From positions 62,001 through 126,000 of the forward strand of contig BMUX01000009.1 in NCBI GenBank assembly GCA_014650415.1: a stretch of 64,000 nucleotides of DNA. The letters run 5' to 3'. The stretch comes from Streptomyces spiroverticillatus. Lineage in GTDB: Bacteria; Actinomycetota; Actinomycetes; Streptomycetales; Streptomycetaceae. How positions within the stretch are numbered: the first letter of the stretch is position 1; every line of letters begins with the position of its first letter. Below are positions 24,360 through 32,774 of this stretch, one piece after another. The notes beneath the pieces were generated by a model. That model was not told where the DNA came from, searched no databases, and saw only the letters and a list, made by a program, of their open reading frames with translations. Made by a program: the position numbers and the translations under genes.

Positions 24360-24827
24360 GTGAGCGACGAGAAGACCAGCCTGCTGGAAGGCTTCAAGGC
24401 CTTCCTGATGCGCGGCAATGTGATCGATCTCGCGATCGCCGTTGTCATCGGTGCCGCGTTCACCAACATCGTGAACTCGATCGTCAAGGGCGTGATCAAT
24501 CCGCTTGTCGGCGCCTTCGGCACGCAGGACCTGGAGAAGTACAGCTCCTGCCTGAAGGATCCGTGCAAGGTCGTCGACGGTCAGATGCAGGGCATCCCGA
24601 TCATGTGGGGATCGGTCCTGAGCGCCGCACTGAGCTTCCTGATCACCGCCGCGGTCGTCTACTTCCTGATGGTCCTGCCGATGGCGAAGTACCTCGCCAG
24701 GCGCGCGGCGAAGGAGAAGGCGAAGGAGGCGACCGAGGAGGTCATGGAGGCCACCGAGGTCGAGCTCCTCAAGGAGATCAGGGACGCCCTGGTCGCGCAG
24801 CGCGGGTCCGGGCACAACAACCCCTAG
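24360..24827 (+). CDS. mscL: Large-conductance mechanosensitive channel
   Basis: A 155-residue MscL that opens on membrane tension to release solutes in osmotic downshock. The N-terminal EGFKAFLMRGNVIDLAIAVVIGAAF is typical of the first helix and gate, and a second helix (SFLITAAVVYFLMVLPM) ends in a cytoplasmic Lys/Glu-rich helix. A periplasmic loop contains two Cys. GTG 24360 has AAAAGAGG 7 nt upstream. Confidence 0.95.
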   Translation: MSDEKTSLLEGFKAFLMRGNVIDLAIAVVIGAAFTNIVNSIVKGVINPLVGAFGTQDLEKYSSCLKDPCKVVDGQMQGIPIMWGSVLSAALSFLITAAVVYFLMVLPMAKYLARRAAKEKAKEATEEVMEATEVELLKEIRDALVAQRGSGHNNP

Positions 24828-24849
24828 CCCCGCAGTCGCCGCTGTCGGA

Positions 24850-25053
24850 TCAGACGTGGTGCGGCGGCTTCTCGTCCAGGAAACGGGCGAGGTCCGCCGT
24901 CCCACCGCTGGTGGTGGGACGGTCGCCCCAGCCCCGGTCCGTGTCGTCCGACGACTGCTGGTCCAGCGGATCGTCGAAGACCAGACCGGGCCTGGGGCGC
25001 GACGCCGGTTCGGGCAGGCCCGCGGCTGGGACGGCGTGGTCGGAGGTGTTCAT
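24850..25053 (-). CDS. Conserved small Streptomyces protein, function unknown
   Basis: A 67-residue acidic protein ending DLARFLDEKPPHH. I recognise the pattern from other Streptomyces genomes downstream of mscL but know no function. No signal, membrane segment or metal motif. ATG 25053 with GGAG just upstream. It is convergent with mscL and separated by 40 bp from the narK stop. Confidence 0.7.
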   Translation of the reverse strand: MNTSDHAVPAAGLPEPASRPRPGLVFDDPLDQQSSDDTDRGWGDRPTTSGGTADLARFLDEKPPHHV

Positions 25054-25093
25054 TTCTCCAGGGTACGGCGGGGGTGCGGGGCCAGGGCCCCGG

Positions 25094-26521
25094 TCAGCTG
25101 GGGGCCTCCGCGTTCTTGCGGGCGTAGAACCACCAGCAGACCACCAGGCACGTGACGTAGAAGCCCACGAACACCCAGAGGGAATTGACCACGGGGAAGT
25201 TCGCGAACATCGCCGGGATGAAGAAGAAGCCGTAGGCCGCGATGGCCGAGCTGAAGCCGGTGACGGCGCCCGCCTCCATCTCGGACTGCTTGAGAGCCTT
25301 CGCCTGGACTGCCTCGCCCTGGCCGGCCGCCTCCATCAGGTGCTGGTTGCGGAAGATCACCGGGATCTGGCGGAAGGTCGAGCCGTTGCCCAGGCCGCAG
25401 AAGAAGAACGCGACGAGGAAGCCGGCGTAGAAGACCCAGAAGTTACCGTTGTTGCCGCCGCTGGGCAGAGCGTTGATCACGACGATCAGGGCCACGCCCA
25501 TGCCGACGAACGACAGCATGGTGACGCGGGCGCCGCCCATCTTGTCGGAGAGCCAGCCGCCGCCCCAGCGGGCGAGCGCGCCGACGAAGGGGCCGATCCA
25601 GGCGTACGTGGTCGCCGAGTAGGCCGAGTTGATCGGTGTGAACGTGGTGTTGATCAGGTTCGGCAGGGCCGCGGCGAAGCCGATGAAGGAGCCGAAGGTA
25701 CCGACGTACAGCCAGGTCATCAGCCAGTTGTGCTTGCGCTTGAAGATGATCTTCTGCTGGCTGAACGGGGCGGCGGCGACCTTGAGGTCGTTCATCAGGA
25801 ACCAGGCCAGCAGCGCCATGATCACCAGCAGGGGCACCCAGAGGAACGCGCCGTTCTGGAGCCAGACCTCGTCACCGGTCTTCTTGCTGGTCAGCGCCTT
25901 GCCAGCCGGGGGACCGAGGACGGCGGCGGTGACTACGAGCGGGGCGATCAGCTGGACGACGGAGACGCCGAGGTTGCCGAGGCCGCCGTTCATGCCGTTG
26001 GCGTTGCCCTTCTCCCGTTTGGGGAAGAAGAAGCCGATGTTGGCCATGGAGGAGGCGAAGTTCGCGCCGCCGAGACCGCAGAGGGCGGCGATCAGGACCA
26101 TCTCCCAGTACGGGGTGGAGGTGTCCTGGAGCGCGAAGCCGAGCCAGAGCAGCGGGGCGATCAGGATGATCGTGGAGAACGCGGTGAACTTCCGCTCGCC
26201 GAAGATCGGCCCGATGAAGGTGTAGAGGATCCGGAAGGTGCCGCCGGTGATGCCGGGGACGGCGGTCAGCCAGAACAGCTGCGACTTGGAGAAGCCGAAG
26301 CCGACGTCGCCGAGCTTGACGACGGTCACCGACCAGACCTGCCAGACGACGAATCCCAGCATCAGGGCGGGGACCGAGATCCACAGGTTGCGGCTGGCGA
26401 CCTTGCGGCCGGTGGACTGCCAGAAGGACTCGTCCTCGGGGCGCCAGTCGTTGATGGTCGTGCCCGGCTTGTACGTGTCGACTCCCTGGGCCGGGGAGCC
26501 TGTGGGGGGTGCCGTTGCCAT
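25094..26521 (-). CDS. narK: Nitrate/nitrite transporter NarK
   Basis: A 475-residue major facilitator of the nitrate/nitrite porter family with 12 helices. The nitrate signature appears as GNANGMNGGLGNLG (about residue 155) and a second half-signature as RWGGGWLSDKMGG. ATG 26521 has AGGTG 7 nt upstream. Last gene of the Mo-oxidoreductase operon, 5 bp after the small membrane protein. It would bring nitrate to the NasA-type enzyme or export nitrite; that link follows from context. Confidence 0.93.
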   Translation of the reverse strand: MATAPPTGSPAQGVDTYKPGTTINDWRPEDESFWQSTGRKVASRNLWISVPALMLGFVVWQVWSVTVVKLGDVGFGFSKSQLFWLTAVPGITGGTFRILYTFIGPIFGERKFTAFSTIILIAPLLWLGFALQDTSTPYWEMVLIAALCGLGGANFASSMANIGFFFPKREKGNANGMNGGLGNLGVSVVQLIAPLVVTAAVLGPPAGKALTSKKTGDEVWLQNGAFLWVPLLVIMALLAWFLMNDLKVAAAPFSQQKIIFKRKHNWLMTWLYVGTFGSFIGFAAALPNLINTTFTPINSAYSATTYAWIGPFVGALARWGGGWLSDKMGGARVTMLSFVGMGVALIVVINALPSGGNNGNFWVFYAGFLVAFFFCGLGNGSTFRQIPVIFRNQHLMEAAGQGEAVQAKALKQSEMEAGAVTGFSSAIAAYGFFFIPAMFANFPVVNSLWVFVGFYVTCLVVCWWFYARKNAEAPS

Positions 26522-26526
26522 GGGAG

Positions 26527-26967
26527 TCACCTGTCCTTGGGGTCGATGAGCCAGAGAAGGAGGACGACCACGAAGGAAAGGCACAGGAAGCCCGCGCCCC
26601 ACCAGGCGGTGGTGGTGTCGCCCTTCATCCACTCGTTGACGGTGATGAACAGCGCCCAGAGCTGGCCGATGACCACCGTCATGGCGAGCGTGAGGCGGGC
26701 GTTGAACTTGGCTGCGCGTTCGGGTTCCTGCTCGGTGCCGGCGCCGGGGCCCGGCCCGGTGTGACGGACGCGGGGGTCGCCGTAGCCGCTGGTCGGGCGG
26801 ATCTGGGGGTAGCGCTCGTGGACCGGGCGGTTCAGCCTCGGGTCGGCGCTGCCGGGGTGGTAGACGGGGCGCGGCGGGAGGCCGGGCCCCGTGTTCGGGG
26901 ACGGGGCGTGGTTCGGGGATGGGGCGTTCGGGAGCGGGGGGTTCGGGGGCGGGGTCGGTTCGCTCAT
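26527..26967 (-). CDS. Small membrane protein of the nitrate operon
   Basis: A 146-residue protein. Residues 1-85 are Pro-rich and hydrophilic; residues 90-140 hold two hydrophobic helices (LTLAMTVVIGQLWALFITV and GFLCLSFVVVLLLWLI) ending in a charged DPKDR. Its ATG overlaps the Rieske stop as ATGA and it lies 5 bp before narK. Not recognised. It may anchor or assemble the Rieske/Mo complex; this is only a guess from position. Confidence 0.8.
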   Translation of the reverse strand: MSEPTPPPNPPLPNAPSPNHAPSPNTGPGLPPRPVYHPGSADPRLNRPVHERYPQIRPTSGYGDPRVRHTGPGPGAGTEQEPERAAKFNARLTLAMTVVIGQLWALFITVNEWMKGDTTTAWWGAGFLCLSFVVVLLLWLIDPKDR

Positions 26968-27650
26968 GTCTGCCTGCTCTGCTGGCGGGGCTCGGACTGC
27001 GGATTGCGGCGCAGGGCAGCTCCCGGGCAGCCGATCCGGGCCGCGAACTCGGGGCGCTCGTCGATGATCTGGCGGCACAGGCCGTCCTCGACGCTCTCGC
27101 CGGAGCGGGTGGTGCCGATGGCCCAGATGCTGCCGTCGACCTCCTCGACGACCACCACCTTGGGCAGGCCGCGGGGTGGCGGGCCGGCGGTGACCTCGCC
27201 GGTGCGGGCGTCGAAGATGCCTTCGTGGCAGGGGCAGTACAGCTCGCCCTCGGAGCCGCGTTCCTTGCGCCACAGGACGGCGCAGGCCAGGTGCGTACAG
27301 ACGGCGGAGTAGCCGACGAGGGAGCCGTCGGCGAGGCGGATGGCGACGGCGCGGTCCTCGTCGCCGGGGTAGCGGAAGGCGATCGACTCGCCGGTGGGGA
27401 GTTCGTCGGCGATCTTCTTGGCCTTGGGGACGCCGTCGCCCTCGGGGTCGCCGTGGCGGTGCAGCACTCCCCCGGCGACCGCCAGGCCGCCGACGGCGAG
27501 GCCGCCGGAGACGGTGGCGACGATCCGCAGGTAGTCGCGGCGGGAGGTGAGGGAGTCGGCGCTGATCCGGTCGTGGAGTGCGGCCTGGGCGGCGTCGGCG
27601 TCCTCGGGGAGGCGGGTGTCGCCGGGGGACGGTGGCTGGACTGTGCTCAT
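26964..27650 (-). CDS. Rieske [2Fe-2S] protein
   Basis: A 228-residue Rieske protein. A Tat-like start (SRRDYLRIVATVSGGLAVGGLAVAG, about residues 36-60) precedes a soluble domain with the cluster motifs CTHLAC and CPCHEG (Cys-x-His ... Cys-x2-His). It should carry electrons on the outer face between the membrane cytochrome and the Mo enzyme or its FeS partner. The ATG 27650 overlaps the ferredoxin stop (ATGA). Cyt bc1 genes are absent from the window, so this is not the usual respiratory Rieske. Confidence 0.92.
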   Translation of the reverse strand: MSTVQPPSPGDTRLPEDADAAQAALHDRISADSLTSRRDYLRIVATVSGGLAVGGLAVAGGVLHRHGDPEGDGVPKAKKIADELPTGESIAFRYPGDEDRAVAIRLADGSLVGYSAVCTHLACAVLWRKERGSEGELYCPCHEGIFDARTGEVTAGPPPRGLPKVVVVEEVDGSIWAIGTTRSGESVEDGLCRQIIDERPEFAARIGCPGAALRRNPQSEPRQQSRQT

Positions 27651-28246
27651 CGGACGTCGACTCCGTTCACCTCGACGACCGGGAGCCCGCCGGGCACCGG
27701 CCACTGGACCTTGTCGGCGGGGACGACCATCGCGACCCCGGTGGAGACCATCACGTCGCCGAACGCGAAGGAGTCGGCGACCTGCACGCCGGGGCGTTCG
27801 GCCTGGAGCTCTTCGAGGGTTCCGTAGAAGAGGGCGCCGGTGGGGCAGACCGTGGCGCACATGGGGGCGAGACCGTAGGCGGTGCGGTCGTAGCAGAGGT
27901 TGCACTTCATCTGCAGCTTGGCTTCGAGGTCGATCTTGGGAACGCCGAAGGGGCAGGCGTTGACGCAGTTGGCGCAGCCGATGCAGCGGGTGGTGTCGGC
28001 CTGCTGCACCACGCCGTCGGCGGTGATCAGGATCGCCTCGGCGGGGCACACCTCGGCGCAGGGCGCGATCGGGTCCTCGCAGTGCATGCAGACGGTGGGC
28101 AGCGAGGCGACAGACTGGCCGGGGTCGGTGTAGTCGAGGTGGATCATCGACTTGCCGCGGTGCGAGTCGCATTCGCGGCAGGCTGAGACACACGCCTGGC
28201 AGCCGATGCAGCGGCCCGGGTCGATGAAGATCGTTTTACCCATCAT
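27647..28246 (-). CDS. Four-cluster [4Fe-4S] ferredoxin subunit
   Basis: A 199-residue electron-transfer subunit of the NrfC/DmsB/FdhB type. Cysteine groups for four clusters are CIGCQACVSAC, CMHCEDPIAPC...CP, CIGCANCVNACP and CNLCYDR...CATVCP. Start ATG 28246 (a second ATG follows directly). It overlaps the Rieske start. It should pass electrons between quinol-oxidising membrane protein or Rieske and the molybdopterin subunit. Confidence 0.93.
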   Translation of the reverse strand: MMGKTIFIDPGRCIGCQACVSACRECDSHRGKSMIHLDYTDPGQSVASLPTVCMHCEDPIAPCAEVCPAEAILITADGVVQQADTTRCIGCANCVNACPFGVPKIDLEAKLQMKCNLCYDRTAYGLAPMCATVCPTGALFYGTLEELQAERPGVQVADSFAFGDVMVSTGVAMVVPADKVQWPVPGGLPVVEVNGVDVR

Positions 28247-28252
28247 GGCTGG

Positions 28253-30586
28253 TCAGCGCCTCTCTTCTGCGGTCGCCCTGCCCTGGGGGGCGGTGGGCGG
28301 CAGGGTGTCGGTGCGGGAGACCTGGGTCTCCGGGTACGCCACGTGGCCGGGCGCGACGGGTGGGGCCGGGACCTCGTCGATGGAGTCGGCGCGCTCGATG
28401 CGGCAGGCGCAGACCTTGTACTCCGGGATCTTGGAGCGGGGGTCCAGGGCGTCGATGGTGAGGATGTTGGCGGCCGTCGGCGAGGGCCAGTGGTAGGGGA
28501 CGAAGAAGGTGTCGGGGCGGATCGCCTCGGTGACGAGGGCAGGGAAGACGGCGCTGCCGCGGCGGGTGACGACGCGTACCGGATCACCGTTCTGGAAGCC
28601 GTGCGAGGGGTGCACTTCCACCCACGGGCGCGGGGTCTGCTCGACCAGTGCGCCCAGGCGCCGGGTCTGGTTGCCGGAGAGGAAGTGGGCGACGGTGCGG
28701 CCCGTGGTGAGCGACATCGGGAAGTCGTCGTCGTACGGATCCATCGGCTGGTGCCACTCGACGACCTGGAGGTGGATCTTGCCGTCGGGGTGGTAGGTCT
28801 TGCCGTCCTCGAAGAGGCGGGGGGTGCCGGGGTGCTCGGTGTCCGGGCAGGGCCAGGCGATGCCGCCGGTCTCCTCCAGGCGCTCGTAGGTGATGCCGTA
28901 GTAGTCGTTGACGGTGCCGGAGGAGGCGGTGCGCAGTTCCTCGAAGACCTCGCGGGAGCCGGCGAAGGCGAACTTGTCGCCGAAGCCCAGGCGCTGGGCG
29001 AGCTGGCACATCACCCACGTGTCGGTGCGTACGCCCGCCGGGGGTTCCTGCGCCTTGTTGTGCTTGACGACGCGGGCCTCGGCGTTGGCCATCACGCCCT
29101 CGTCCTCGGCCCAGGTGGTGACGGGGAAGACGACGTGCGCGTTGGCGGCCGTCTCGGAGAGGAAGAAGTCGAACTGGGCGTGGAACTCGGTGGCGTCGTA
29201 CCCCTCCTTGACCACCCGGTAGTTGGGGAGGGAGACGAAGGGGTTGTTGCACACGCCGATCAGGCCGCGGATCTCGCCGCGTTGCATCTGCCAGACCATT
29301 TCCATCATCGAAGTGCCAGCGGGCGGCAGTTCGGATTCTTCGATGCCCCAGATCTCGCAAATCTGGCGGCGGTGCTCGTCGTTCATGATCGAGCGGCCGC
29401 CGGGCAGCATGTCGGACTTCTGGCCGTGCTCGCGGCCGCCCTGGCCGTTGCCCTGGCCGGTGATGGTGCCGTAACCGGCGCCGGGCTTGCCGATGTTGCC
29501 GGTGGCGACGCACAGGTTGATGACGGACAGGCAGTTCTCGACGCCCTGCGAGTGGTGCTCGATGCCGCGCGCGTGCCACGCCATCGACTTGCCCGCGCCC
29601 GCGAACACCCGGGCGACCTGCTCGATCTGCGCGGCCGGCACCCCGCAGATCTCCGCCGAGCGCTCCGGCGGGTACTCGGCGACCTTGGCCCTGACCTCGT
29701 CCCAGCCGGTGGTGTTGGCGGCCAGGTACGCGGCGTCGACGAGGTTCTCCCGTACGACGACATGGAGGACGGCGTTGAAGAACGCCGAGTCCGTGCCCGG
29801 CTTGAGGGCGACGTGGATGTCGGCGGTGCGCGCGATGGCCGTCTCGCGCGGGTCGACGACGATCAGCACCGCACCCCGGTCGCGCGCCCCCCACAGGTAC
29901 TGCGTCATCACCGGGAAGCACTCACCGACGTTGGAGCCCGCGATCAGCAGGCAGTCGGTGAGGAGGATGTCGGAGAAGGGGTTGCCGGCGCGGTCGATGC
30001 CGAAGGCGAGCTTGTTGGCGCCGGCGGCGGAGACCATGCACAGGCGACCGTTGTAGTCGACATGTCGTGTTTTGAGGGCGACCCTCGCGAACTTGCCGAC
30101 CAGGTACGTCTTCTCCGAGAAGAGGCTCGCGCCGCCGAGCAGGCCAAACGCGTCATTGCCGTACGCCTGCTGGATACGACGCACCTCGGACGCGGTGAAG
30201 TCCAGCGCCTCCTCCCAGGAGACCTCCCGGAACTCCTCGTTCCGCGAGCGGCGCATCAGCGGGGCGGTGAGCCGGTCGGGGTGGTTGACCTGCTGGTAGG
30301 CGTTGATGCCCTTGGGGCACAGGCGCATGCGGTTGATGTCGTGGTTGCGGGGTTCGACGCCGAAGACCTTGCCGCCTTTGTCGACCCGCAGGTACATGCC
30401 GCACTGCACGCCGCAGAAACAGCAGTGGGTGGGGACGAGGGTCTCGCCGTTCTGGTCGGCGTGCCACTGGTCGGCGGGGATGCCGCCGGCGTCGCGGAAG
30501 CCGCGGGTGCCGGGCGGGGCGATGGAGGGGTCCAGGGGGACGTGGGCCCGTACGGTCGGTCCCAGCGGGACGTCTTGCGCGGTCAC
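28253..30586 (-). CDS. Molybdopterin oxidoreductase, NasA/NarB-like (probable nitrate reductase)
   Basis: A 777-residue Mo-bisMGD enzyme. The N-terminal [4Fe-4S] motif is CCFCGVQC...RLCPKG. Downstream, YNGRLCMVSAA aligns with the NSRLCM motif of assimilatory and periplasmic nitrate reductases, where Cys binds Mo and Met follows; formate dehydrogenases have His there. The C-terminal MGD-binding part ends near residue 700. There is no Tat signal, so it acts in the cytoplasm. GTG 30586 overlaps the cytochrome gene stop as GTGA. NarK in the operon supports nitrate as substrate; formate remains possible given pfl nearby. Confidence 0.9.
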   Translation of the reverse strand: MTAQDVPLGPTVRAHVPLDPSIAPPGTRGFRDAGGIPADQWHADQNGETLVPTHCCFCGVQCGMYLRVDKGGKVFGVEPRNHDINRMRLCPKGINAYQQVNHPDRLTAPLMRRSRNEEFREVSWEEALDFTASEVRRIQQAYGNDAFGLLGGASLFSEKTYLVGKFARVALKTRHVDYNGRLCMVSAAGANKLAFGIDRAGNPFSDILLTDCLLIAGSNVGECFPVMTQYLWGARDRGAVLIVVDPRETAIARTADIHVALKPGTDSAFFNAVLHVVVRENLVDAAYLAANTTGWDEVRAKVAEYPPERSAEICGVPAAQIEQVARVFAGAGKSMAWHARGIEHHSQGVENCLSVINLCVATGNIGKPGAGYGTITGQGNGQGGREHGQKSDMLPGGRSIMNDEHRRQICEIWGIEESELPPAGTSMMEMVWQMQRGEIRGLIGVCNNPFVSLPNYRVVKEGYDATEFHAQFDFFLSETAANAHVVFPVTTWAEDEGVMANAEARVVKHNKAQEPPAGVRTDTWVMCQLAQRLGFGDKFAFAGSREVFEELRTASSGTVNDYYGITYERLEETGGIAWPCPDTEHPGTPRLFEDGKTYHPDGKIHLQVVEWHQPMDPYDDDFPMSLTTGRTVAHFLSGNQTRRLGALVEQTPRPWVEVHPSHGFQNGDPVRVVTRRGSAVFPALVTEAIRPDTFFVPYHWPSPTAANILTIDALDPRSKIPEYKVCACRIERADSIDEVPAPPVAPGHVAYPETQVSRTDTLPPTAPQGRATAEERR

Positions 30587-31716
30587 TTGAAGCCCTTCTT
30601 GACGTGCGAGAGGTAGGCGTTGCCCCGCAGTTCGCGCTTGCAGCGCGGGCAGTACTCGGCCCATTCGGCGAAGTCGAGCTTCAGGTCGCGCATGGTGGCT
30701 TCGAGGTTCTCGACGTACGGAGCGGTGTCGATCGGCGTGTTGCAGCGGCGGCAGTGGAAGACCTCGTCCTTCTGCCGCGCCGTGTACTTGAAGAGCTGCA
30801 TGCCGACGGCGGCGGGCCGCTGCACGATGTGGAAGAACTTCCCGAACGGGATGTAGATGAGCGTGAAGACGACCGACACCATGTGCAGCAGCGCCAGGAA
30901 CTCGTAGCCGCCGCCGTGCAGGAAGATCGACGAGAAGGTGAGCAGCAGGCCGGTCACCGAGATGACGATCAGTGCGATGAGCGGTACGAGGTCGTACGCG
31001 AAGCGCTGACCGGTCATCGCGCCGCGGTCCTTCATCCGCCGGTACAGGAAGTACGAGGCGCCGGGGATGACCAGTACGGCGGCGACGTCCAGGCCGTGGA
31101 ACATCAGCCAGCCGATGAGGCTGGAGGAGTCGTAGCCGAGGACCTTGAAGCCCCAGATCCGCATCTCGTAGCCGGGGCCCGAGCCGGTCGACGACGTGAA
31201 GGTGAACCAGCCCCAGGTGAGCGGGAAGGTGATCGCGGCGGCGAGGATGCAGCCCCAGAAGATGAGCTGGTGGGCGGCCCAGCGGGCGTGGCTGCGGGCG
31301 CCGAGGAACTTCTGGAAGCCGAGGTAGGTCGCGATCATCTTCGGCAGCGCGGTGGGCGCCTTGCGGAAGTTCTCGGCGGAGAAGAGGCTGCCCCACCCCT
31401 TGGTGAACAGGCGGCGGGCGCCGGGGGCCGAGACCCAGACGGTGTACCGGTATGCGACACCGAACGCCAGGAAGACCGTCGCCACGGCGTAGGGGATGAG
31501 CGCGGAGTCGAAGTCGCGCAGCATCCGGCTGCCGAAGTAGATCGCGAGGATCAGGAGCAGCGAGACGGCGGTGGCCACCAGGGTGGCGCGGCGTGTCACC
31601 GACGGGGTGGGCCGCGGGGAGGGACCGACGGGTGTTCCCCCTGCGCCCGCAGGGGGAACACCCCCTGGAATGGGGGGTGCGGTCGGGTCCGGTGCGGAGG
31701 GTGAGGGCTCGGTCAC
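30583..31716 (-). CDS. NarI-like membrane cytochrome b with C-terminal zinc ribbon
   Basis: A 377-residue membrane protein. After a Pro-rich N-terminus come about six helices between residues 45 and 300, with His residues in helices (RWAAHQLIFWG, LMFHGLDVAAV, ALLHMVSVVF) that could bind heme b as in NarI or DsrM. The C-terminus contains two Cys pairs (CRRC, CPRC), a zinc ribbon or rubredoxin-like site. It would oxidise quinol for the Mo enzyme encoded next. GTG 31716 sits directly after GAGGG, an unusually short spacing. The pflA stop is 45 bp upstream. Confidence 0.8.
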   Translation of the reverse strand: MTEPSPSAPDPTAPPIPGGVPPAGAGGTPVGPSPRPTPSVTRRATLVATAVSLLLILAIYFGSRMLRDFDSALIPYAVATVFLAFGVAYRYTVWVSAPGARRLFTKGWGSLFSAENFRKAPTALPKMIATYLGFQKFLGARSHARWAAHQLIFWGCILAAAITFPLTWGWFTFTSSTGSGPGYEMRIWGFKVLGYDSSSLIGWLMFHGLDVAAVLVIPGASYFLYRRMKDRGAMTGQRFAYDLVPLIALIVISVTGLLLTFSSIFLHGGGYEFLALLHMVSVVFTLIYIPFGKFFHIVQRPAAVGMQLFKYTARQKDEVFHCRRCNTPIDTAPYVENLEATMRDLKLDFAEWAEYCPRCKRELRGNAYLSHVKKGFK

Positions 31717-31761
31717 CCCCTCAAATTAGGGCGAAGGGTGCACTTTCACCCCTCGGCGCAC

Positions 31762-32598
31762 TCAAACGGCGTACAGACCGTGTCCCTGAAAGATCTCCCT
31801 GGCCGCCGCCACTTCGGCCGGGCCCGGCGACGGGGTGTCGTGCAGCGTGAAGGTCTTGCCGAGCGCCTCCCACTTGGCCTCGCCCAGCTTGTGGAAGGGC
31901 AGGATGTCGACCCGGGAGACGACCCCGAGCGAGGCGGCGAAGGCGGCGACGCCCTCGACGTTCGCGGGGTCGTCGGTCAGGCCCGGCACGAGGACGAAAC
32001 GTACGTGCACCTGCTTGTCGAGGGCGGCCAGGCGCCGAGCGAAGTCCAGGGTGGGCTGGAGCTCGCGGCCCGTGACCTTGGTGTACGTCGCCGGGTCCCA
32101 GGACTTGATGTCGAGGAGGACGAGGTCGACGTCGCGGAGCATGGCGTCGGTGGCGCGCGCGCCGAGGAAGCCCGAGGTGTCCAGGGCGGTGTGCAGGCCC
32201 AGCTCGTGCTTGAAGCGGTGGAAGAGCTCGCCGGCGAAGACCGGCTGGAGGAGGGGTTCGCCGCCGCTGATGGTGGCGCCGCCGCCGGAGGCCCGGATGA
32301 AGGTCGTGTACTTGGCGGCTTCGGCGACGATGTCGTCGGCCGCGTACCGCTTCCCGTTGCGCATCTTCATGGTGTCGGGGTTGTGGCAGTACAGGCAGCT
32401 CAGCGGGCAGCCGGAGAGGAACGTGACGAACCGGGTGCCGGGCCCGTCGACGCCGGTGGACAGGTCCCAGGAGTGCACCGAGCCGCTGATGGGGCGCTGG
32501 GTCGCGGCGCCGGCCGGGGTGGCGCCCTCGGGGGCGGCGGGGGCGGCGGGGGCGGCGGCCCGTACGGGGATCTCGTTCCCGAGCAGTACGGCGGTCAT
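31762..32598 (-). CDS. pflA: Pyruvate formate-lyase activating enzyme
   Basis: A 278-residue radical SAM enzyme that abstracts a hydrogen from the glycyl residue of PFL. The cluster motif is CPLSCLYC (CxxxCxxC) near residue 65 and GGATISGGEPLLQP near residue 105 is the SAM-binding GGE motif. It has about 35 extra Ala/Pro-rich residues at the N-terminus compared with Escherichia coli PflA. ATG 32598 has GGAGG 8 nt upstream. Separated from pfl by 176 bp with two stem-loops, on the same strand. Confidence 0.95.
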   Translation of the reverse strand: MTAVLLGNEIPVRAAAPAAPAAPEGATPAGAATQRPISGSVHSWDLSTGVDGPGTRFVTFLSGCPLSCLYCHNPDTMKMRNGKRYAADDIVAEAAKYTTFIRASGGGATISGGEPLLQPVFAGELFHRFKHELGLHTALDTSGFLGARATDAMLRDVDLVLLDIKSWDPATYTKVTGRELQPTLDFARRLAALDKQVHVRFVLVPGLTDDPANVEGVAAFAASLGVVSRVDILPFHKLGEAKWEALGKTFTLHDTPSPGPAEVAAAREIFQGHGLYAV

Positions 32599-32696
32599 GG
32601 CAGGAGCCTCCTGGGAGGAGTGGAGAAACGTTTTCGTACGGCACCGGGACCGGGTGAGGGTCAGGGGGATCGGCCCCGGCGCCGTACGGATCGTGG

Positions 32697-32763
32697 GGCC
32701 CGCCGCCGCCTCGTGGTGAGAGGCGGCGGGCCGGTCCCGCGGACAGGGGGGTTGCCGCGGGAC
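32697..32763 (-). other. two stem-loops between pfl and pflA
   Basis: Reading from pfl: GTCCCGCGG / CCGCGGGAC (32763-32755 with 32742-32734, 12-nt loop), then an 11-bp stem GGCCCGCCGCC / GGCGGCGGGCC (32697-32707 with 32722-32732). They start 12 nt after the pfl stop. A partial terminator or an RNA-processing site that sets the PFL to PflA ratio is plausible. Confidence 0.55.
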
Positions 32764-32774
32764 GTCCTGGGGCT

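Noticed and set aside
24203..26764. Plus-strand open frame of 853 codons over mscL and narK
   Set aside because: Starts in the mscL leader and runs antisense to narK; the true mscL frame is different and has the proper start, helices and length.
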